DNA of 51,230 nt from CAZCSJ01 sp964501445 (GTDB lineage Bacteria; Patescibacteriota; Minisyncoccia; Sungbacterales; HO2-52-23), in assembly GCA_964501445.1 (NCBI GenBank), contig CAZCSJ010000003.1, positions 1 through 51,230 of the forward strand, written 5' to 3'. This document shows positions 32,348-39,594 of the stretch, piece after piece (position 1 is the first letter of the stretch; each line of letters begins with the position of its first letter). The notes beneath the pieces were generated by a model. That model saw only the letters and a list, made by a program, of their open reading frames with translations, had not been told where the DNA came from and did no database searches. Position numbers and translations under genes: made by a program.

Positions 32348-33832
32348 ATGGAGAATGCAAAGAAATTCTACATCACAACCGCGATTGACTATGTGAATGC
32401 GCGGCCGCACATAGGCCACGCGCTTGAAAAGATTCAAGCCGATGTTCTCGCGCGCTATCATCGTCTTAAGGGCGACGATGTCTTTTTTTTGACCGGAACG
32501 GACGAGCACGGCGCAAAAATCGCGCGCGCGGCAGAGGAAGCGGGTGAAAATCCGGAGGAATTTACAGATACCATTTCGCAGAAGTTCCGCGGCCTCAAAG
32601 AGATATTGGATCTCTCATGGGATGATTTTATTCGTACGAGCGACCACGCGCGCCATTGGCCCGGCGCGCAAAAAGTATGGGCGGCACTTTTAGAAAAAGG
32701 AGACCTCTATAAAAAGAATTACCGGGGGCTCTATTGCGTGGGGCATGAAGCATTTGTGACGGAAAAGGATTTGGTGGGCGGCGTGTGCCGCGACCATCAG
32801 AAAGCGCCGGAAGTGATTGAAGAGGAGAACTATTTTTTCCGCCTCTCGAAATACGGGCCCGATATTGAGAAGGCAATCACAAGTGATGAATTGAAAATTG
32901 TCCCCGCAACGCGAAAAAAAGAAATTCTTTCGTTTATCCGTGCGGGGCTTGAGGATGTGAGTTTTTCGCGTCCGCGCAAAGATCTGCCGTGGGGGATTCC
33001 CGTGCCCAATGATTCCGAGCACACGATGTATGTATGGTGCGATGCGCTCACGAGTTACCTTACGGCGCTTGGGTATGGGCAAGACGACTCAAAACTCAAA
33101 ACTCAGAACTCAAAACTGGATTATTGGCCCGCGGATATTCATGTGATAGGGAAAGATATTCTACGTTTCCATGCCGCAATTTGGCCCGGGATGCTCCTTT
33201 CGGCCGGTCTTCCTTTACCGCGTTCCATTTTCGTCCACGGCTTTATCACGGTGGAGGGACAGAAGATGTCAAAAACCATTGGGAATGTGGTTGATCCGGT
33301 GGAGCTTGTGAAAAAGTACGGTACGGATCCGGTGCGCTACTTTTTGCTTCGCGAGATTCCGACCACCGAAGACGGCGATTTCAGCGTGAAAAAATTTGAG
33401 GATCGCTACCACGGCGACCTTGCAAATGGCATCGGGAATTTGGTGTCGCGCGTGGCGACACTGGGCGAGCGCATAAGCCCGATCTCTTTTGATTTCAAAA
33501 AAGATATTGCGAGTGAAATAGATGGCGCGGCGGAGCTTGTATTTAAAGAGTATGAGGCGCATATCACCGAGTTTCGATTGAATGATGCGCTTGCGGATAT
33601 ATGGCAACTCGTTTCGTCTGGTGATAAATATATCAATGAAAAGAAACCGTGGGAGCTAAAAGGCGAGGAATTGCAGCTCGTCCTGGTCAATGTGGGGTAT
33701 CTCATCGGCGTGATTGCCAATCTCTTGGAACCGTTTCTGCCCGAGACCGCGGAGAAAATCCGCGCGCAGGTGCGCTTTGACGACTCAACGATTGTGTTCA
33801 AAAAAGGCGACCCGCTTTTTCCTCGACTATAG
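32348..33832 (+). CDS. metG: Methionine--tRNA ligase
   Basis: Charges initiator and elongator tRNA-Met. HIGH equivalent PHIGH at residues 20-24, TGTDEHGAKIARAA, and KMSKT at 306-310 (KMSKS variant). The zinc-knuckle region is reduced (YCVGHEAFVTEKDL). The 494-residue protein lacks the C-terminal EMAP-like domain. A tandem CTCAAAA run at 33086-33118 is translated in frame (DDSKLKTQNSKLD) in the connective region. GAGG three bases before the ATG supports the start. Confidence 0.95.
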   Translation: MENAKKFYITTAIDYVNARPHIGHALEKIQADVLARYHRLKGDDVFFLTGTDEHGAKIARAAEEAGENPEEFTDTISQKFRGLKEILDLSWDDFIRTSDHARHWPGAQKVWAALLEKGDLYKKNYRGLYCVGHEAFVTEKDLVGGVCRDHQKAPEVIEEENYFFRLSKYGPDIEKAITSDELKIVPATRKKEILSFIRAGLEDVSFSRPRKDLPWGIPVPNDSEHTMYVWCDALTSYLTALGYGQDDSKLKTQNSKLDYWPADIHVIGKDILRFHAAIWPGMLLSAGLPLPRSIFVHGFITVEGQKMSKTIGNVVDPVELVKKYGTDPVRYFLLREIPTTEDGDFSVKKFEDRYHGDLANGIGNLVSRVATLGERISPISFDFKKDIASEIDGAAELVFKEYEAHITEFRLNDALADIWQLVSSGDKYINEKKPWELKGEELQLVLVNVGYLIGVIANLLEPFLPETAEKIRAQVRFDDSTIVFKKGDPLFPRL

Positions 33833-33835
33833 AAA

Positions 33836-33856
33836 AAACGGGCGGCTGCCCGTTTA
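33836..33856 (-). terminator. Rho-independent terminator for the minus-strand small gene
   Basis: On the minus strand AACGGGC-AGCC-GCCCGTT is followed by TTTTTC. The hairpin begins inside the small gene's stop region. The A-run on the plus strand means it would not be an efficient terminator for metG. Confidence 0.75.
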
Positions 33857-33994
33857 GCGGCGGTTGGTGGCAAGGACTACGAATATAAGATAGATCACGA
33901 AAGATATTGTAATTCCCATCACACCCACTTGTTGATAACAAATAATAAGAACTCCAATAAAAGTGAGTAAGCTTATCCCGACCGGCATTGACAT
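33854..33994 (-). CDS. Small membrane protein (46 aa)
   Basis: A 46-codon frame on the strand opposite metG and tatD. The product, MSMPVGISLLTFIGVLIICY then a short polar hinge and a second hydrophobic helix ending in TNRR, would form a helical hairpin. It has a Shine-Dalgarno-like GAGAGGTGG upstream of the ATG and is followed directly by a T-tailed terminator, which together argue for a real gene. Function unknown. An in-frame GTG three codons earlier is a possible alternative start. Confidence 0.6.
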   Translation of the reverse strand: MSMPVGISLLTFIGVLIICYQQVGVMGITISFVIYLIFVVLATNRR

Positions 33995-34026
33995 GTGTAC
34001 CACCTCTCTCACTATCAGCTTTGATT

Positions 34027-34923
34027 ATGGCACAGCGTTTTTTTGATGTCCACGCCCATACGCAGTTTGCCGCATACCAAGACGACGCGGATGCGGTGAT
34101 TCAGCGCGCGCTGGATGCGGGCGTATGGATGATACAAGTCGGCACCCAGCGCGATACATCAGCATCCGCGATTGCGATCGCGGAAAAATATCCTGAGGGC
34201 GTGTATGCGACTGTAGGTCTCCACCCGATTCATACGGAAAAGTCGTATCACGACGAACAGGAATTAGGAATTATGAATAATGAATTAGGGGAACCCTCCT
34301 TCGCTGAAGCTTCGGAAGGGTTAAAAGGCTTCACAAGCCGCGGCGAGGAATTTGATTATGAGTACTATAAAAAATTAGCACTCCATCCGAAAGTGGTGGG
34401 GATAGGCGAGTGCGGGCTTGATTACTACAGAATTACGAATGATGAATTACGAATTAAGGAAAAACAGAAGCGAGCATTTATACAGCAAATCGAGCTTGCT
34501 CGTGAAGTAGAAAAACCCCTTATGATTCATTGCAGGGAAGCCTTTAGTGATTTGATAGAGGTCCTTAATTCATACTTCTTAACTCATAATTCCAGCCGTT
34601 CGCCAGGCGTCATCCACTTCTTCTCCGGCACAAAAGAAGACGCCCGCGCGCTCTTGGATCTCGGATTTTCATTTTCCTTCGGCGGTGTGATTACCTTCAC
34701 GCACGATTATGATGAAGTGGTGCGCTATATTCCGCTTGACCGCATTGTGCTAGAAACCGATGCTCCGTATGTTACGCCCGTGCCGCACCGCGGCAAGCGA
34801 AACGAGCCCGCGTATGTGGTGGAGGTAGCGAAGAAGATGGCAGAAGTGAAGCAGATTTCTATGGACGAAGTTGCCTCAAAAACGTTTGGGAATGCAAAGA
34901 TAATTTTTGGATTGACTGCTTAG
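34027..34923 (+). CDS. tatD: TatD family metal-dependent hydrolase
   Basis: A TatD-like nuclease of the amidohydrolase superfamily. Metal-ligand signatures are FFDVHAHTQF, VGLHPI, GECGLDYY, PLMIHCREAF and LETDAPYVTP. The 298-residue length is above the usual ~260 because of two in-frame repeat insertions: AATTATGAATAATGAATTA plus a CCTTCGCTGAAG palindrome (about 34261-34320), and a GAATTACGAATGATGAATTA run (about 34429-34462). The insertions lie in loops. The ATG at 34027 is preferred over an in-frame upstream start at 33988, which would overlap the small minus-strand gene. Confidence 0.9.
   Translation: MAQRFFDVHAHTQFAAYQDDADAVIQRALDAGVWMIQVGTQRDTSASAIAIAEKYPEGVYATVGLHPIHTEKSYHDEQELGIMNNELGEPSFAEASEGLKGFTSRGEEFDYEYYKKLALHPKVVGIGECGLDYYRITNDELRIKEKQKRAFIQQIELAREVEKPLMIHCREAFSDLIEVLNSYFLTHNSSRSPGVIHFFSGTKEDARALLDLGFSFSFGGVITFTHDYDEVVRYIPLDRIVLETDAPYVTPVPHRGKRNEPAYVVEVAKKMAEVKQISMDEVASKTFGNAKIIFGLTA
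34294..34320. repeat. CCTTCGCTGAAGCTTCGGAAGG palindrome inside tatD
   Basis: Near-perfect inverted repeat, translated in frame as PSFAEASEG. Confidence 0.7.
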
Positions 34924-34946
34924 TAAGCGATTGATATCATTTGAAT

Positions 34947-35162
34947 ATGACTATTGCTATCAAAAGGAAAATTAAGAAAGATTTAAGGGAGGTATCTCAA
35001 CGTATGGGCATCACGGAACATGATGTTGTGGATCGCGCACTTCTGCTGTATTTGGAGAGTGTAAAAAAGATTACTGAAGTGCAAAGAGAGTTTGAGGCAT
35101 GGGATGCATTGAGCGATGAGTCATTCTCGCTTTTATCCAAGCGTACACGGTTTGGTTTATGA
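34947..35162 (+). CDS. Ribbon-helix-helix antitoxin
   Basis: A 71-residue protein with a CopG-like ribbon-helix-helix N-terminus (IKRKIKKDLREVSQRMGITEHDVVDRALLLYLE) that would bind the operon promoter, and an acidic C-terminus (FEAWDALSDESFSLL) to neutralise the toxin. Its stop overlaps the MazF-like start by ATGA, a typical coupling. An in-frame TTG two codons upstream is less likely than the ATG. Confidence 0.75.
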   Translation: MTIAIKRKIKKDLREVSQRMGITEHDVVDRALLLYLESVKKITEVQREFEAWDALSDESFSLLSKRTRFGL

Positions 35163-35485
35163 AAAAAGGAGAGGTTTGGCTTGTTGATATTCCCATTGCA
35201 AACGGGCATGAGCAGGGAGGATCGCGCCCCGTTATTGTTATCGCCGATGCACGGGCGAGTGTCGCGATAGTTATTCCTTGCACCTCTAACCTGCAAGCGC
35301 TCCGATTCCCATTTACTCTGCAGGTGAGCCCGTCTCGCGTAAATGGATTCCACACCGCATCCATAGTTCTCGTGCTTCAATTGCGAGCGATTGACAAGAG
35401 ACGCTTGCATAAAAAAGTAGGCATTCTTGAGAAGAAAACGCTCAAAGAGATTGATGGGATGGTTAAAAACCTTCTCGATATTTGA
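35159..35485 (+). CDS. MazF/PemK-type mRNA interferase toxin
   Basis: A 108-residue protein with the PemK fold signature: KKGEVWLVDIPIANGHEQGGSRPVIVI at the N-terminus, IVIPCTSNL, and a later QLRAIDKRRL before a basic C-terminal helix. These proteins cleave mRNA at specific sequences. The toxin overlaps its antitoxin by 4 bp and ends two bases before the leuS start, so toxin and synthetase may be cotranscribed. Confidence 0.9.
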   Translation: MKKGEVWLVDIPIANGHEQGGSRPVIVIADARASVAIVIPCTSNLQALRFPFTLQVSPSRVNGFHTASIVLVLQLRAIDKRRLHKKVGILEKKTLKEIDGMVKNLLDI

Positions 35486-35487
35486 TT

Positions 35488-38400
35488 GTGCGCTATCTCC
35501 CGCAACAATTTGAGAAAAAGTGGCAAAAGAAGTGGCTCAAAGAGAAAATCTATGAGCCCGATTTGGCGCGATCCGCAAGCCGGCGGAAACCTTTCTATAA
35601 CCTCATGATGTTTCCGTATCCGTCTGCGGAGGGGCTTCATGTGGGTAATATGTATGCGTTTACGGGTGCGGACATATATGGGAGATTCAAGCGGATGCAG
35701 GGATATGATGTGTTTGAGCCGATTGGGCTTGATGGGTTTGGGATTCATTCGGAGAATTATGCGATAAAAGTGGGCAAGCACCCTGCGGAGCAGGCGAAAA
35801 TTTCAGAGAAGAATTTCTACCGGCAATTGCAGATGCTTGGTAACGGCTTTGCGTGGAATGAACGGCTCGAAACCTACGACCCTGAATACTATAAGTGGAC
35901 CCAATGGATTTTTATCCAGATGTTCAAGCGCGGGCTCGCGTATCGCAAAAAGGCCGCGGTGAATTGGTGTCCTTCGTGTAAAACCGTGCTCGCGGATGAG
36001 CAAGTCATCCAAAAGAAGCAAGAAGCAAGAATCAAGAATCAAGGCAAAACGGTTAGTGTTTGCGAACGGTGCGAGACAGAGGTGGTAAAAAAAGAATTAG
36101 AGCAATGGTTTCTCAGGATTACGAATTATGCCGACCGCCTGCTTAAGAATCTTGAGAAGATTGACTGGTCAGAGAGAATCAAAATCGCGCAGAGAAATTG
36201 GATTGGAAAGTCGGAGGGAGCGAAAATTGAATTCCCGCTCACCTTGAATAAGGATACCAATTTTCTGATATTGCACGGTTATACCGGTCGCGCAGATAAG
36301 AATTTTATCCCTTGGTTAAAAAGAGAACTTGAATCGCGAGGATTTGAGGTGCACGCACCCCAATTACCGAATACAGATTTACCGAAGGAGTCGGAACAGG
36401 TGGGATATGTCCTCAAAAAATGTCGCATGGATGAGCACACGATTGTGATAGGTCATAGTTTGGGTGGCGCGGTTGCGATGAAGGCATTACAGAAGATTAA
36501 CCGTCCTATTGCGGGGCTCGTTCTTGTCGCTCCTACGGTAGAGCCACGATTCCGTACTGGAGCTGAAAGACCGTTCTGGAAAACCTTCTCTTTGGATTAT
36601 GATTACAAAAAAATTAAAAAACTTAGCGGATTCAGAGCGATCATTTCGGATACCCTCGAAAAGGACAAACGAGGCGCTTACTTGGAGTATTTATCGCAAA
36701 GAATATCAGCGTCTTTGTATGAGACCAAGGCAGGAAGAGTGCATTTTACTAGCAACAAAGAACCTTTTGTATTGGAGCATTTAAGTGCACCAATAACCGT
36801 TTTCACGACCCGACCCGATACGATTTTCGGAGCGACATACCTTGTGTTAAGCCCTGAATATCCGTTCGTGGAAAATCACAAATCACAAATCACAAATCAC
36901 AAAGAGGCAGAAGCGTATATCAAGAAAGCTGAATCAAAAACCGAAGAGGAGCGGATAACGGAAGGACGAGAGAAAACAGGCGTTGAACTCAAAGGTATAA
37001 AAGCGATTAATCCCGCAAATGGTGAGGAAATTTCGATATGGGTTGCGGATTATGTTTTAGGCGGCGTGGGAACGGGCGCAATTATGGCAGTACCCGCGCA
37101 CGACGAGCGGGATTTTGAGTTTGCACAAAAATATAATTTGCCGATTCGGATGGTCGTCTGCCCGCACTATCCAGAACCGACATGTCCAGTACTTGATAAT
37201 GCGTATATAGGCGTGGGGCATCTTGTAGATTCCGGAAAATTCTCCGGCATGGATTCCGAGAGCGCAAAATGGGAAATTACGAAATTCGTGGGTGGCAAGA
37301 AAACTTCGCAGTACCGCCTGCGCGATTGGCTTATTTCGCGTCAACGTTATTGGGGTCCCCCGATCCCCATGATCTATTGCGAGAAATGCGGCTGGCAGCC
37401 GGTGCCGGAAAAGGATTTGCCGGTGAAATTGCCGTATGTGAAAAACTTCCGTCCGACCGGAACCGAGAAATCCCCGCTCGCTACCGTAGAGAAATTTTGG
37501 AAAGTCAGATGCCCGAAATGCGGGTCTGCGGCGCGGAGAGAGACCGATGTATCGGATACATTTTTGGATTCTGCGTGGTACTACCTCGGATATCTCCTCG
37601 GAACGAAAAGCGAAAAGCGCAAAGCGAAAAACTACAACGCAAAACTTAAAACCCTTCCTATTGAGAAATCCATACTGAAGCGATGGCTACCGGTTGATAT
37701 GTATATTGGAGGGGCAGAACATGCAGTTTTGCATTTGCTCTACGTGCGTTTCCTCGCAATGGCGCTTCATGATATTGGAGTTCTGAATTTTCCCGCCCAA
37801 GGCGGGTCTGCCTCGGGCAGAGAGGAGCCGTTCAAGCATTTCCGCGCGCATGGTCTTATCATCAAAGACGGCGCGAAAATGTCAAAATCAAAAGGGAATA
37901 TCGTAAATCCCGATGACTACATTCGCGCCTACGGCGCGGACGCGCTCCGGATGTATCTTATGTTTTTGGGACCGTTTGAGCAGGGGGGCGATTTTCGCGA
38001 TTCGGGAATGAAGGGGATTACGCGGTTTTTGGAGCGCGCGTGGAAGTTTGCGAATCAGGTCATCCTGAGTGCGAAGCCCGAAGGATCTCGAGATTCTTCG
38101 CCTACGGCTCAGAATGACAACTTGAAGAGGTTAATTCATAAAACAATTAAAAAAGTCACGGAAGATATTGAGGGGCTTCAATATAATACCGCGGTTTCGG
38201 CGTTGATGGTTTTACTGAATGAATTTGAAGAGCATCGGGATAGCGTAATGTATGAGGATGTAAAAATATTTCTGAAACTTCTCGCCCCTTTTGCTCCCCA
38301 CCTCACGGAAGAATTATGGCAAAAATTGCAAAAGCAAAAGAAGTTTGCGTCTATTCATACGGAGCCGTGGCCAAAATATAATCTCAAATTATTGAAAGAA

Positions 38401-38586
38401 GATACTTTTGAACTCGTGATACAGATAAACGGCAAAGTCCGCGGACGGGCGACATTAGCCGTCGGCGCATCCGAGGCAGAAGCAAAGAAAGCCGCGCTCG
38501 CACTGCCGCAAGTAAAACAATATATCTCCGGTGAGCCAAAGAAAGTAATCTTTGTCCCCAACAAGCTCATCAATTTTGTGGTGTGA
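35488..38586 (+). CDS. leuS: Leucine--tRNA ligase with inserted serine-hydrolase domain
   Basis: Charges tRNA-Leu. HIGH equivalent GLHVGNMYAF, KMSKS at residues ~797-801 and the LeuRS C-terminal domain (FELVIQINGKVRGRATL) are present. Residues ~254-433 are a complete alpha/beta-hydrolase domain of the RBBP9/YdeN type: FLILHGYTGRADKNFIPWL, nucleophile motif GHSLGG with S324, an Asp region (IISDTLEKDK) and VHFTSNKEP. It lies between EGAKIEFPL and ITVFTTRPDTIFG, at the entry to the CP1 editing domain. Further in-frame repeats: CAAGAAG (36010-36045), CACAAAT (36876-36900), 37798-37827, CGAAAAG (37607-37640) and 38059-38118. GTG is chosen as start; a TTG two codons earlier is possible. Confidence 0.94.
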   Translation: MRYLPQQFEKKWQKKWLKEKIYEPDLARSASRRKPFYNLMMFPYPSAEGLHVGNMYAFTGADIYGRFKRMQGYDVFEPIGLDGFGIHSENYAIKVGKHPAEQAKISEKNFYRQLQMLGNGFAWNERLETYDPEYYKWTQWIFIQMFKRGLAYRKKAAVNWCPSCKTVLADEQVIQKKQEARIKNQGKTVSVCERCETEVVKKELEQWFLRITNYADRLLKNLEKIDWSERIKIAQRNWIGKSEGAKIEFPLTLNKDTNFLILHGYTGRADKNFIPWLKRELESRGFEVHAPQLPNTDLPKESEQVGYVLKKCRMDEHTIVIGHSLGGAVAMKALQKINRPIAGLVLVAPTVEPRFRTGAERPFWKTFSLDYDYKKIKKLSGFRAIISDTLEKDKRGAYLEYLSQRISASLYETKAGRVHFTSNKEPFVLEHLSAPITVFTTRPDTIFGATYLVLSPEYPFVENHKSQITNHKEAEAYIKKAESKTEEERITEGREKTGVELKGIKAINPANGEEISIWVADYVLGGVGTGAIMAVPAHDERDFEFAQKYNLPIRMVVCPHYPEPTCPVLDNAYIGVGHLVDSGKFSGMDSESAKWEITKFVGGKKTSQYRLRDWLISRQRYWGPPIPMIYCEKCGWQPVPEKDLPVKLPYVKNFRPTGTEKSPLATVEKFWKVRCPKCGSAARRETDVSDTFLDSAWYYLGYLLGTKSEKRKAKNYNAKLKTLPIEKSILKRWLPVDMYIGGAEHAVLHLLYVRFLAMALHDIGVLNFPAQGGSASGREEPFKHFRAHGLIIKDGAKMSKSKGNIVNPDDYIRAYGADALRMYLMFLGPFEQGGDFRDSGMKGITRFLERAWKFANQVILSAKPEGSRDSSPTAQNDNLKRLIHKTIKKVTEDIEGLQYNTAVSALMVLLNEFEEHRDSVMYEDVKIFLKLLAPFAPHLTEELWQKLQKQKKFASIHTEPWPKYNLKLLKEDTFELVIQINGKVRGRATLAVGASEAEAKKAALALPQVKQYISGEPKKVIFVPNKLINFVV
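38059..38118. repeat. GTCATCCTGAG...CAGAATGAC element in leuS
   Basis: A 60-bp element with inverted ends (GTCATCCTGAG / CTCAGAATGAC), translated in frame as 20 residues including KPEGSRDSSPTAQ. Same family as 22431-22580 and 23785-23856 in ileS. Confidence 0.8.
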
Positions 38587-38608
38587 TTTTGTATTTTTTG
38601 CGGGTGCG

Positions 38609-38706
38609 TGGTATAGAAATAGTTAGTTCTTTGGTCGTCGAGAGTTCCGCAATGGGCGGAACAGACCACCACAATATTGTCAGAAGACGAGGAAAGGAGA
38701 ATCGTC
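38609..38706 (+). promoter_or_regulatory. Promoter and structured leader homologous to the DGR target leader
   Basis: An extended -10 (TGGTATAG, 38609-38616), a hairpin GTTCCGC-loop-GCGGAAC (38644-38662) and a strong GGAAAGGAGAATCGTC before the ATG. Spacing and sequence match 16905-17003, and the hairpin stem has a compensating base-pair change. Confidence 0.65.
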
Positions 38707-39264
38707 ATGATACAGCATGTCAAGGCGAATCTGTATAAGGAGCAGGATGCCCAGCTTACGAAAATCAAGCGGCAGCTCCGACAAAAGTCGGGCTATCCGT
38801 TCAACCCGCAGAAGTTGAAACTCGTGCTTCAGGCGCTCATAGAGGGGCGGTTTGACGGCATCAAGTCACCGGATGATTTCTTCTGCGCGGTGTTCCGCCG
38901 GAGCGAGCAGATCACTATGTGTAAACGAGTTATAATCAATTCTCACCTGCTGCGAATCGATGCATTTCAGCAGAAGGTCTGGGTGGACGATCAGCTTGTT
39001 GAACTGACCCCTACAGAGCTTCAGTTGCTGAACTACTTCCTGCAACAGCACGATCAGATACTGACCTGCGACGAACTAACCGAGGCAATCTGGAATCTCG
39101 CTCACACGGACACCCAGACATTGAAGGTGCACTTGTGCCGAATGCGTCGCAAGCTCTCCCGGTACCTTCCTGATTGTCCACGTCTCATTGGGTCCATACA
39201 CGGTGTGGGGTACCGATTCAACCTGTCCGGTCAGGACCGGCCTATCGCGGTCTCCGTCAAATGA
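38707..39264 (+). CDS. Winged-helix protein with the DGR-target N-terminal module
   Basis: A 185-residue protein. Residues 1-~50 (ANLYKEQDAQLTKIKRQLRQ, SGYPFNPQKLKLVLQ, EGRFD) closely match the start of the DGR target at 17004. Residues ~95-180 form an OmpR/PhoB-type winged helix: TPTELQLLNYFLQQ, LTCDELTEAIW, THTLKV-like DTQTLKVHLCRMRRKL and the terminal GVGYRF hairpin. There is no receiver domain; the module takes its place. It probably binds DNA, with the module as a sensing or partner-binding part (inference). It carries its own promoter and a strong terminator. Confidence 0.8.
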   Translation: MIQHVKANLYKEQDAQLTKIKRQLRQKSGYPFNPQKLKLVLQALIEGRFDGIKSPDDFFCAVFRRSEQITMCKRVIINSHLLRIDAFQQKVWVDDQLVELTPTELQLLNYFLQQHDQILTCDELTEAIWNLAHTDTQTLKVHLCRMRRKLSRYLPDCPRLIGSIHGVGYRFNLSGQDRPIAVSVK

Positions 39265-39298
39265 TGAAACGGCTTTTCCCGATATGCCATATAACAGG

Positions 39299-39331
39299 AA
39301 CCTCGTACAGTTTTGTACGAGGTTTTCTTTT
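39299..39331 (+). terminator. Rho-independent terminator
   Basis: A 10-bp stem AACCTCGTAC / GTACGAGGTT with loop AGTTTT, followed by TTCTTTT. It ends the transcript of the winged-helix gene. Confidence 0.9.
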
Positions 39332-39594
39332 GCGAGACGGAATATAAATAGGTATAGTTATATACGATAGGTAATGCTTTTAAGCGAGCCTATCGCACGC
39401 GAGACCAGGTTAACGCCCTTCGACAAGCTCAGGGAATATAAAGTAGATACTCTAAGCGAGCCTCATATGTCTTCGAGACCATTATGGAGGCGCGCGGCTT
39501 GGATCCCGCGAAGCGGGACGCGCGCCGAATAGTGAGCGATGCCGCCCGCAGGAGGCGGCGAGCGTGTCGAGAAGGTATATGAGCGAACGACAAT
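39332..39594. other. Repeat-rich region upstream of glmS
   Basis: No gene is visible. It holds a GATAGG fragment like the core of the 36-bp palindrome (39363-39371), two AAGCGAGCCT units (39382 and 39453), a CCTTCGACAAGCTCAGG half-palindrome (39418), a large GC-rich hairpin (GGCGCGCGG...CGCGCGCC, about 39491-39528) and GCCGCC...GGCGGC (39541-39559). The glmS promoter or a 5' leader is probably here. Confidence 0.5.
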
